NCBI RefSeq assembly: GCF_007997225.1
Contig: NZ_VORM01000009.1
Span: forward strand, 1 to 64,000
From: Subsaximicrobium wynnwilliamsii
GTDB taxonomy: Bacteria; Bacteroidota; Bacteroidia; Flavobacteriales; Flavobacteriaceae
DNA length: 64,000 nucleotides
Direction of reading: 5' to 3'
Positions 57,216-64,000 of the stretch are shown one piece after another. A model generated the notes under the pieces. That model saw only the letters and a list, made by a program, of their open reading frames with translations, was not told the origin of the DNA and ran no database searches. Position 1 is the stretch's first letter, and each line of letters starts with the position of its first letter. Both the position numbers and the translations under genes were made by a program.

Positions 57216-57230
57216 TGGCATCATATTCAC
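57216..57230 (+). promoter_or_regulatory. Degenerate sigma-54 promoter candidate
   Basis: TGGCATCATATTCAC matches the -24 TGGCA box of the sigma-54 consensus at correct spacing, but the -12 box is TCAC instead of TTGC. Start of transcription would fall near 57242, only about 18 bases before the adaptor start. Confidence 0.28.
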
Positions 57231-57259
57231 AATGTATCCATTGAAAAACAACATACTCT

Positions 57260-58513
57260 ATGGACATTCTATTGGAAAAAAAACGATTCAGCACTAAAAA
57301 CTTATTACTTATAGGGGGCATCTTCCTGTTGTTGGCTTTAATCGTTTTTGTGATTCTATCGTCTATGGGCGGTTCAAAACTGAACGTCGAGAAAGAACGC
57401 ATTAGCATCAATGCTGCGGAACAAGGCGTTTTTCAGGAGAATATTCCAGTAAACGGAATCGTGCTGCCCATTACCACTATTTACCTGGACGCTTTGGAAG
57501 GTGGTCGCGTGGAAGAAAAGTTGGCTGAAGACGGCGCGGTGCTCAAAAAAGGAGATCCTATTTTGAGACTTTCCAACACCGATTTGGAATTGAGCTTGAT
57601 AAATCAGGAAACCCAAGTGTACAATCTGCTAACCCAAATGCAGATTTCGCAAAATGTGGCGCTTCAAAACACCATCAATAAACTCAACCAATATACCGAT
57701 GTGGAAAGTGGTTTGATTGAAGCGAAACGCGTTTACGACCTCAATAGCAGACTTTATGAAAAGGGTGCCATTGGCAGACAGGATTTGATCAAGGCACAAA
57801 ATGAATACGACTATCAGAAGGAACGGATGCAGCTTTCAAAGCAAATCCTGAGTCAGGATTCCATTGCGGTTAAACAAGAGAAGGGCCAAGTGCAAAGCAG
57901 TTATGCCCGAACCCAAAATGCGCTTGAGCTCATGCGCCGTAAAGTCGCCGACCTTGTGGTTAAAGCTCCAGTAGATGGGCAATTGACCTCTTTAGATGCT
58001 GAAATTGGCCAGTCTAAAAACAAAGGCGAACGTTTGGGGCAAATTGATGTGCTGAGTGGCTTTAAGGTGCGCGCCGATATCGATGAGCATTACATTTCAA
58101 GAATTTATACGGGGCAAACCGGTAGCTTCAGTTTCGACGGAAAAAGTTTCGAGCTCAGCATTAATAAGGTCTATACGCAAGTGACCAATGGCAGATTTCA
58201 AGTGGATATGCAATTTTCGGAAAATGTGCCTGAAGGCATCCGTCGTGGACAAACCTTACAAATACGTTTGGCCTTAAGTGATGAAAAACAAGCCTTATTG
58301 ATTCCGAAGGGAGGCTTTTTTCAGCAAACTGGTGGGAATTGGATTTTTAAAGTGAGTGAAGATGGCAACACTGCTTATAAAGTGGATATCACTTTAGGCA
58401 GCCAAAACACCGAATACTATGAAGTCCTTTCTGGTTTGCAACCAGGCGATAAAGTCATCACTAGCAGTTATGATAATTATGGCGATGTGGAAGAGCTGAT
58501 TTTAAAAGATTAA
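57260..58513 (+). CDS. HlyD/MacA-like periplasmic adaptor (membrane fusion protein)
   Basis: A 417-residue adaptor anchored by one N-terminal membrane segment (about 15-36). After the anchor, a biotinyl-lipoyl-like half (LDALEGGRVEEKLAEDGAVL) is followed by a long coiled-coil hairpin (about 105-225), the second lipoyl half (VKAPVDGQLTSLDAEIGQS) and beta-barrel and membrane-proximal domains. It would link an inner-membrane ABC transporter to an outer-membrane channel or act on the periplasmic side. First gene of the efflux-type operon divergent from the two-component genes. Confidence 0.88.
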   Translation: MDILLEKKRFSTKNLLLIGGIFLLLALIVFVILSSMGGSKLNVEKERISINAAEQGVFQENIPVNGIVLPITTIYLDALEGGRVEEKLAEDGAVLKKGDPILRLSNTDLELSLINQETQVYNLLTQMQISQNVALQNTINKLNQYTDVESGLIEAKRVYDLNSRLYEKGAIGRQDLIKAQNEYDYQKERMQLSKQILSQDSIAVKQEKGQVQSSYARTQNALELMRRKVADLVVKAPVDGQLTSLDAEIGQSKNKGERLGQIDVLSGFKVRADIDEHYISRIYTGQTGSFSFDGKSFELSINKVYTQVTNGRFQVDMQFSENVPEGIRRGQTLQIRLALSDEKQALLIPKGGFFQQTGGNWIFKVSEDGNTAYKVDITLGSQNTEYYEVLSGLQPGDKVITSSYDNYGDVEELILKD

Positions 58514-58518
58514 CCCGA

Positions 58519-58556
58519 CCTGCCTGCCTGCCTGCCTGCCTGCCGATAGAGGCAGG
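58519..58556. repeat. CCTG tandem repeat with GC-rich hairpin
   Basis: Six and a half CCTG units (58519-58544) end in CCTGCC, which pairs across a six-base loop with GGCAGG (58551-58556). It starts six bases after the adaptor stop, in the 164-base gap before the ATPase gene, and could terminate or attenuate transcription. Slippage in the tetranucleotide tract would change its length. Confidence 0.75.
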
Positions 58557-58677
58557 GCACGAGCGATACTTGTAGGTCTGAACTATAAATTTGAATAGAT
58601 TCCCGCGCTGCGCTCTGAATAACAACCGGTCTTCGCACGGAATGACACAAAAAATAAACTAAGTATACCAATACACT

Positions 58678-59379
58678 ATGATAACAATAATAGATTTAGA
58701 AAAGTATTACGCCACAGAAGAAGTGCGTACCATTGCCTTGAATAAATTATCCTTTAAGGTTCGGGAAGGCGAATTTGTCGCCATCATGGGGCCTTCGGGT
58801 TGTGGCAAGTCCACCTTGCTGAATATTTTAGGCTTGTTGGACGATCCCGATGGCGGCAGCTTCATCTTCAACGATATTGAGGTGGCAGGTTTTAATGAAC
58901 GAAAACGTGCCGAGCTTCGGAAACACAACATCGGCTTCGTATTCCAGAGTTTTAATTTGATAGATGAACTTACGGTTTTTGAAAACGTAGAGCTTCCGCT
59001 CATTTATACTGGCGTAAAAGCTGCCGAACGGAAGGAACGCGTGGATGCCGTTCTTGAAAAGATGGGCATCATGCACCGGCGGAAACATTTTCCGCAGCAA
59101 TTATCTGGAGGGCAACAACAGCGTGTGGCAGTCGCCAGAGCTGTGGTTAACAATCCCAAACTCATTCTTGCCGATGAGCCCACGGGAAATTTGGACAGCA
59201 GCAACGGTAACGAAGTCATGGACCTGTTGACCGAATTGAACGAAGCCGGCACCACCATCATCATGGTCACACACAGCGAGCACGATGCGAAATACAGCCA
59301 CCGCATTATTAGAATGTTGGATGGGCAAAAAGTCACAGAGAATATTTTGGCGGATTATAAGAGTTCGGTAGCCCCCTAA
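58678..59379 (+). CDS. ABC transporter ATPase, MacB/LolD type
   Basis: A 233-residue ATP-binding subunit with Walker A GPSGCGKS (about 39-46), signature LSGGQQQRVAVARAV (about 141-155), Walker B LILADEPTGNLD and a switch His (MVTHSEH). This is the class that powers MacB- or Lol-type permeases rather than import. The downstream FtsX-type permeases would be its partners. Its stop codon lies inside a stem-loop (59359-59398). Confidence 0.93.
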   Translation: MITIIDLEKYYATEEVRTIALNKLSFKVREGEFVAIMGPSGCGKSTLLNILGLLDDPDGGSFIFNDIEVAGFNERKRAELRKHNIGFVFQSFNLIDELTVFENVELPLIYTGVKAAERKERVDAVLEKMGIMHRRKHFPQQLSGGQQQRVAVARAVVNNPKLILADEPTGNLDSSNGNEVMDLLTELNEAGTTIIMVTHSEHDAKYSHRIIRMLDGQKVTENILADYKSSVAP

Positions 59380-59398
59380 GCCCCAAAGGGGAACTCTT
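59359..59398. repeat. Inverted-repeat hairpin spanning the ATPase stop codon
   Basis: AAGAGTTC (59359-59366) and GAACTCTT (59391-59398) are perfect complements. Inside is a second stem, CCCC-AAA-GGGG (59381-59391). This GC-rich type of intergenic repeat recurs in flavobacterial genomes. It may limit read-through into the permease genes or stabilise the upstream mRNA. Confidence 0.6.
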
Positions 59399-59433
59399 AC
59401 TGGGACGGAAATTAATAAGTAATCGTCAATGCC

Positions 59434-59480
59434 AGACCTAACAGGTTTTCATCCCGATAGCTATCGGGACTGTGAGGTCT
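59434..59480. repeat. 47-bp palindromic repeat, copy A
   Basis: Outer arms AGACCTAACAG and CTGTGAGGTCT (one mismatch) enclose the perfect 18-base palindrome TCCCGATAGCTATCGGGA (59452-59469). It ends 29 bases upstream of the permease start ATG 59510. The same 47-base unit recurs at 62007-62053. Confidence 0.85.
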
Positions 59481-59509
59481 ATCAATCAAAAATCAAAAAA
59501 CGAGCAATC

Positions 59510-61942
59510 ATGTTTAGGAATCATATTAAAATCGCATTTAGAAGCTTAAAAAATCAGCCATTTTTTACCTTGATCAATACGTTTGGTCTAGCTATAGGTA
59601 TGGCTGGCAGCTTATTGATTGGGTTGTATATATATGATGAGTTGAGCTATGACAAGATGTTTGCAGATGCTGGTCGTATATACCGCATTGATATGGACAT
59701 CAAATTTGGCGGTGCAGAAATTAAAAGTGCTGAAACTGCGCCACCTATGGCGGCGGCCTTACAAAGAGATTTTGCTGAGGTTGAAAATACAGTTCGGTTT
59801 AGAATCCTTGGCAGTAATTTATTTAGAAGCAGTGATAAATCGGCCAATATCAAAGAGCTCTCAACGACCTACGTGGATGCTACCTTTTTTGATATGTTCG
59901 GTCTTGAACTTATTGATGGTAACAAGGAAACAGCACTCAAGGAAGCCAATACCCTAGTAATGACCAGAACGGCTGCTGAAAATCATTTTGGCAGTATCAA
60001 CGTAGTAGGAAAAAGTCTTTTATTAAATAATGAAGATACATATGTCGTAACCGGTGTCATGGAGGATTTACCTAAAAATTCCTTTCTTAAGGATTACAGC
60101 ATATTTATGGCAATGGCCGGAAATGTAGCCTCCAGAGAGAATATTTGGGGTAGTAATAACTACTTTACATTCGTTAAGGTGTTGCCAGCAACCCGAATGG
60201 ATCATTTTCAACTACAACTGGATGGTTTGCTTGAAAAATATATATTGCCTTGGGCTCAAAAGACATTTCCTGGTATGACTGCAGCATCTTTTGCAGCATC
60301 TGGAAATTACATAAGGTATCATACCATACCGTTGACAAATATTCACCTCCATTCTGACAACCAGATTGAAATGGGCGAAAAGGGAACCATCCAAAACGTA
60401 TACATTCTATCATTTATAGGGTTCTTCCTTATTTTTTTAGCCTGCGTGAATTTCATGAACCTATCCACTGCGCATTCCTTAAAAAGAGCTAAGGAAGTAG
60501 GCATACGCAAGACATTAGGGTCTAATAGAATCCAATTAATAGTTCAATTTTTGACAGAATCTAGTTTGATTTCTTTTGCATCCATGATTCTTGCCGTTAT
60601 AGTAGCTTTTATTGCGCTGCCCTTTTTTAACGACCTTGCTGGTAGAACTATTTCAATTCCTTTCACAGAGCCATTATTCTATGTTGCCATTTTACTCTTT
60701 ACGATGGTATTGGGACTTTTTTCTGGCAGCTATCCAGCTTTCGTCATATCTCGATTTATTCCCGTGGAGACACTCAAGGGAAATGGATTTAAAAACGGTA
60801 GCAAATGGAATATCAGGAGCATGCTTGTCGTATTTCAATTTGGGATTGCTGTATTTCTAATTGTAGGAACACTCGTTATTTTTCAACAATTGCAATTTAT
60901 ACAGAACAAAGATTTAGGATACAGTAAAGAACAGGTTCTCGTAATTAGTGACAGCTATGCAGCAGGACAACAGGTAAATGCTTTTAAGCACGAGGTGCTA
61001 AGTTTGAGCGCAGTTAAAAGCGCCACGTTGAGCAGCTTTATGCCTATAGCTTCAGCTAGATCCAATAGTTCCTTTTTTAGAGAAGACGCTATGGATCAAA
61101 AATTTGCGATTCAAATGCAAACTTGGGATGTCGATCACGATTACATGAAAACTTTTGGAATGGAGTTAATCGCCGGCCGAGGTTTTAACAATCAATCTGT
61201 AGCAGATTCTACCGCCACTATCATTAATGAATCCACACTTACAACACTTGGTTTAAGTGCACAGGAGGCTCTTGGAAAAAGAATCACAGAGGACGTCGAA
61301 CTTGGGAAGCCTGTGTTCTATCGCATTATTGGAGTGATCAAGGATTTTCATTATGAATCTTTGCGAGAAGACATTGGTGCGCTGGGACTATTCCTGAATA
61401 AGTCAACCGGATCAATGGCTGTTAAATTGCAAACAGATGACTTTGCCAGTGCCATCTCAAGTATTGAAAACATCTGGAATGAACAAGCTCCTGGCCAGCC
61501 CTTCAATTATCGCTTTATGGATGACGCATTTGATACCTCTTATAATGAAGAGCGTCGATTGGGCAACATCTTTATTGTTTTTACTTCCTTATCTATTTTC
61601 ATAGCCTGTCTAGGTCTCTTTGGTCTGGCTGCATTTAATGCCCAAAAACGAACTAAAGAAATAGGAGTCAGAAAAGTACTGGGAGCAAGTGTGAGTCAAA
61701 TCACTTTTGGGTTGACCACAGACTTTCTGAAATTAGTCGCTATTGCTACTGCAATCGCATTACCATTAGGGTGGTTTGTTATGAATATATGGTTACAGGA
61801 TTTTTCCTATCGCATACAGATCAGTTGGGAGATATTAGCCTTTGCAGCATTCTTAGTGATCCTCATTGCGATACTTACGGTAAGTTACCAAAGCATTAAA
61901 GCCGCAATTGCCAACCCTGTAAAAAGTTTAAAGACAGAATAG
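59510..61942 (+). CDS. FtsX/MacB-type ABC permease (first)
   Basis: An 810-residue permease. ATG 59510 (MFRNHIKIAFRSLKNQPF) is used because the longer frame would translate the palindromic repeat. It has an N-terminal membrane segment (about 20-42), a MacB periplasmic core domain, an FtsX block of three membrane segments (about 290-430, with RAKEVGIRKTLGSNR), another segment and core domain, and a final FtsX block (about 680-805, with RTKEIGVRKVLGASV). Both coupling-helix motifs are intact. Works with the preceding ATPase, probably for export or mechanotransmission. Confidence 0.9.
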   Translation: MFRNHIKIAFRSLKNQPFFTLINTFGLAIGMAGSLLIGLYIYDELSYDKMFADAGRIYRIDMDIKFGGAEIKSAETAPPMAAALQRDFAEVENTVRFRILGSNLFRSSDKSANIKELSTTYVDATFFDMFGLELIDGNKETALKEANTLVMTRTAAENHFGSINVVGKSLLLNNEDTYVVTGVMEDLPKNSFLKDYSIFMAMAGNVASRENIWGSNNYFTFVKVLPATRMDHFQLQLDGLLEKYILPWAQKTFPGMTAASFAASGNYIRYHTIPLTNIHLHSDNQIEMGEKGTIQNVYILSFIGFFLIFLACVNFMNLSTAHSLKRAKEVGIRKTLGSNRIQLIVQFLTESSLISFASMILAVIVAFIALPFFNDLAGRTISIPFTEPLFYVAILLFTMVLGLFSGSYPAFVISRFIPVETLKGNGFKNGSKWNIRSMLVVFQFGIAVFLIVGTLVIFQQLQFIQNKDLGYSKEQVLVISDSYAAGQQVNAFKHEVLSLSAVKSATLSSFMPIASARSNSSFFREDAMDQKFAIQMQTWDVDHDYMKTFGMELIAGRGFNNQSVADSTATIINESTLTTLGLSAQEALGKRITEDVELGKPVFYRIIGVIKDFHYESLREDIGALGLFLNKSTGSMAVKLQTDDFASAISSIENIWNEQAPGQPFNYRFMDDAFDTSYNEERRLGNIFIVFTSLSIFIACLGLFGLAAFNAQKRTKEIGVRKVLGASVSQITFGLTTDFLKLVAIATAIALPLGWFVMNIWLQDFSYRIQISWEILAFAAFLVILIAILTVSYQSIKAAIANPVKSLKTE

Positions 61943-61944
61943 GC

Positions 61945-61980
61945 CCCCTCTGCCCATGCTGGCATCTACCCCAAGAGGGG
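61945..61980. repeat. GC-rich inverted repeat after first permease gene
   Basis: CCCCTCT (61945-61951) pairs with AGAGGGG (61974-61980); the stretch between also contains GCCCATGCTGGC. It starts 2 bases after the permease stop. Likely an intergenic hairpin of the same general kind as that at 59359. Confidence 0.6.
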
Positions 61981-62006
61981 AGAAAACAGTTGGATGGATT
62001 AACAAA

Positions 62007-62053
62007 AGACCTCACAGGTTTTTATCCCGATAGCTATCGGGACTGTGAGGTCT
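62007..62053. repeat. 47-bp palindromic repeat, copy B
   Basis: Same unit as copy A: outer arms AGACCTCACAG and CTGTGAGGTCT pair perfectly here, and the inner palindrome TCCCGATAGCTATCGGGA lies at 62025-62042. It ends 15 bases upstream of the second permease start. Confidence 0.87.
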
Positions 62054-62068
62054 AAGAAAATAAAAATC

Positions 62069-64000
62069 ATGTTTAGAAACTACATCAAAATCGCCTGGCG
62101 GAACATCTCTAAGAACAAGGGCTTCTCTGCAATTAATGTGATTAGTTTGGCCATTGGCTTGAGCGCGTCCTTTGTGATTGGCTTGATGGTTTACTATGAT
62201 TTTACCTTTGATAAATTCCATAAAGATGGAGATCTCATTTACCGTGTGACAACGGTTTATAATTCGCCCGAGGGGGAGGATTACAATTACGGGGTTTCAG
62301 TGCCTTTGATTGCTGAAGTCAAACAGAAGCTAACCGGCATTCAGCAATCCACCGCTTTTTTTACCGCAGAACCAAGTAAGGTCATGAATGCTGGTTTTTC
62401 CAAAGCATTTAATAATCCGGAACGCGTGATTTATGCCGATCCCGATTTTTTTGGATTCTTAAATTATGAATGGCTTGCAGGCAATGCGATTTCGGCCATT
62501 GATGCGCCAAATAAGGTGGTGCTCACTGAAAATCGGGCTAAAAAATACTTCCCCAACAAGAGTTACAATGAGATTTTAGGCGAGACTTTAGTTTATGATG
62601 ATTCAGTAGCTGTAGCGGTAACCGGAATCGTAGCCAATTTCAAGGACAGAACCGATTTCACTTTTGAAGAAATCATTTCGCTGGACACTGGCAAGCAGTC
62701 TTACATGCAGGATCAGATTACTGATGATAATTGGAACAGCACCAGCTCCAGCACCCAATTGTTTGTAAAGCTCAATGACAAAAATGCACGTTCTAAGGTA
62801 CAGCGCCAATTGGATGTTTTTGCCAAATCAAACGAGAGCGAAAATGCGGTAAAGTATAATGAACATCGCCACTTCTATCTGCAAGCTTTAAGCGAACTTC
62901 ACTTTGGTGGAAATTATGGTGTTTTCGATTTTACGGACTATAACGCCAATAAAACCGTGCTCACTAGTTTGATCTGGATTGCTGCATTTTTACTGATTTT
63001 GGGCTGCATTAATTTCATCAACTTAAATACCGCCCAAGCCACGCAACGCGCCAAGGAAATCGGTATTCGCAAGACGCTGGGCAGTTCTAAAAAACAGCTC
63101 ATATTTCAATTTTTGTGGGAGACCTTTTTGCTGACACTTTTTGCCGCGTTTTTATCAATTCTTTTGGCAGCGGGCTTGATTAAGGTGTTTGCCGATTTCC
63201 TCCCTGAAGGGCTGCATTTTGGTCTCTTTGCCGACCCATTTATTATTGGCTTCGGAATGCTCTTGTTGGTCATCATTGCTGTATTGGCTGGTTTTTATCC
63301 TGCGATGGTATTGTCGTCGTTCAAACCGGTTTCGGTGCTTAAAAATCGAATATTTATAACCAATAGCCATCTTTCACTTCGGAAGGGCTTGATCGTATTT
63401 CAATTCATCATCGCACAGGTTTTTATTATTTCCACCGTGGCAGTGGGCAAGCAGATTCATTTTCTTATGGAAAAGGATATGGGTTTTAAAACGGAAGCCA
63501 TCACCTACATCAGAACCCCTTGGATGGACCAGTCGCTTCAGAAAAGGGAAGTCTTCATTCAAAAATTGAAAGCAATTCCTCAAATCGAAAACATCAGTCT
63601 CGGTGGTTCTCCACCGGCATCATTTAATACGCATGCCACGGAAGTGGTCTATCTGAATGGGAAAACCGAAGTACGTACCGATTTGGAATTGCTTTATGGC
63701 GATGAGGCCTATCTCAATCTTTATGATATCGAATTATTGGCTGGCCGAAAACTGCGCAATGATACCATCCACGAGTACGTCATCAACGATGCTTGCAGGA
63801 AAGTACTGGGATTTGAGAGTCCCGCAGAAGCTATCGGCAAAACGCTCGGCCAAGGAAAGGATGCCGTCCCAATAGTTGGGGTCATGGAAGATTTTAACCA
63901 GCGCTCATTGAAAACACAAATTCAACCCATGGCTTTTGTGGGGGATTGGAGCCGAAAGCGTTATTCGCAATTCAACACCATTCACATGCAGCTGAATCAA
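62069..64000 (+). CDS. FtsX/MacB-type ABC permease (second), truncated by window end
   Basis: An uninterrupted frame of 644 codons from ATG 62069 to the right edge, starting MFRNYIKIAWRNISKNKGFS. It has an N-terminal membrane segment (about 20-42), periplasmic core domain, first FtsX block (about 290-430, with RAKEIGIRKTLGSSKKQ) and most of the second core domain. The last FtsX block should lie outside the window. It is a clear paralogue of the upstream permease but well diverged. Both probably use the ATPase encoded upstream, possibly as alternative or paired partners. Confidence 0.9.
   Translation, partial: MFRNYIKIAWRNISKNKGFSAINVISLAIGLSASFVIGLMVYYDFTFDKFHKDGDLIYRVTTVYNSPEGEDYNYGVSVPLIAEVKQKLTGIQQSTAFFTAEPSKVMNAGFSKAFNNPERVIYADPDFFGFLNYEWLAGNAISAIDAPNKVVLTENRAKKYFPNKSYNEILGETLVYDDSVAVAVTGIVANFKDRTDFTFEEIISLDTGKQSYMQDQITDDNWNSTSSSTQLFVKLNDKNARSKVQRQLDVFAKSNESENAVKYNEHRHFYLQALSELHFGGNYGVFDFTDYNANKTVLTSLIWIAAFLLILGCINFINLNTAQATQRAKEIGIRKTLGSSKKQLIFQFLWETFLLTLFAAFLSILLAAGLIKVFADFLPEGLHFGLFADPFIIGFGMLLLVIIAVLAGFYPAMVLSSFKPVSVLKNRIFITNSHLSLRKGLIVFQFIIAQVFIISTVAVGKQIHFLMEKDMGFKTEAITYIRTPWMDQSLQKREVFIQKLKAIPQIENISLGGSPPASFNTHATEVVYLNGKTEVRTDLELLYGDEAYLNLYDIELLAGRKLRNDTIHEYVINDACRKVLGFESPAEAIGKTLGQGKDAVPIVGVMEDFNQRSLKTQIQPMAFVGDWSRKRYSQFNTIHMQLNQ

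Larger units (their letters stand above)
56937..57259. other. Divergent regulatory region between regulator and efflux operon
   Basis: 323 bases without a gene. It holds a 21-base inverted repeat (57144-57164) and a degenerate sigma-54-like promoter (57216-57230), both annotated separately. Confidence 0.5.

Noticed and set aside
59429-59509. Upstream extension of the first permease (27 residues)
   Set aside because: These codons translate the palindromic repeat; the paralogue starts with the same MFRN-IKIA sequence as ATG 59510.

Overview
The window comes from a member of the Bacteroidota, most likely a marine Flavobacteriaceae. The support is a SusC/SusD pair, many lipoproteins with a Cys close to the N-terminus, TAnnTTTG-type promoter candidates, AT-rich spacers, FG-GAP/ASPIC proteins and a GH97 enzyme. 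No rRNA, tRNA or CRISPR array was seen.

Layout. (1) Positions 1-24290 hold the tail of an IS3-type transposase, then a saccharide-utilisation locus. A divergent LacI-family regulator with a perfect 16-bp operator-like palindrome faces susC-susD, two overlapping FG-GAP/ASPIC lipoproteins, a vanadium-haloperoxidase-like lipoprotein and a GyrI-like protein. Next come a GH97 alpha-glucosidase lipoprotein, an SLC45/GPH-like sugar transporter, a GH37 trehalase lipoprotein, a PfkB sugar kinase and a GH13_18 sucrose-phosphorylase-like enzyme. Together these read as uptake and breakdown of alpha-glucosides (trehalose, sucrose, short alpha-glucans): surface capture, periplasmic hydrolysis, inner-membrane import, then phosphorolysis and kinase steps. 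(2) Positions 24298-32508 are gene-poor and contain three copies of a 419-427 bp element bounded by 20-bp hairpin-forming inverted repeats. One abuts a transposase remnant and one truncates a pseudogene. Between them lie a metallophosphatase, a CotH-like secreted protein, a bestrophin-like membrane protein and a tandem pair of SPFH/Band 7 lipoproteins.

(3) Positions 32631-53069 are a molybdenum-enzyme island. A cytoplasmic-looking PaoABC-type aldehyde oxidoreductase (minus strand) faces a Tat-exported PaoABC paralogue (plus strand). An IorAB-type two-subunit Mo hydroxylase follows, leading a tightly packed operon: ModE-like regulator, NifS-like desulfurase, XdhC, MocA, MoaD, MoeB-rhodanese, MoaE, MoaC-MoaB fusion, MoaA, MoeA and a TSUP-family permease. 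This nearly covers synthesis, cytidylation, sulfuration and delivery of the cofactor next to three enzymes that would use it.

(4) Positions 53218-64000 hold an unrecognised minus-strand gene, then a histidine kinase and NtrC-type response regulator (minus) divergent from an efflux-type operon: HlyD-like adaptor, MacB/LolD-type ATPase and two FtsX/MacB-type permeases, the second running off the window. Inverted-repeat hairpins lie between these genes, and an identical palindromic repeat stands just upstream of both permeases. Coordinates, motifs and overlaps were read from the sequence. Functions are by recognition of family motifs, with no database search behind them.
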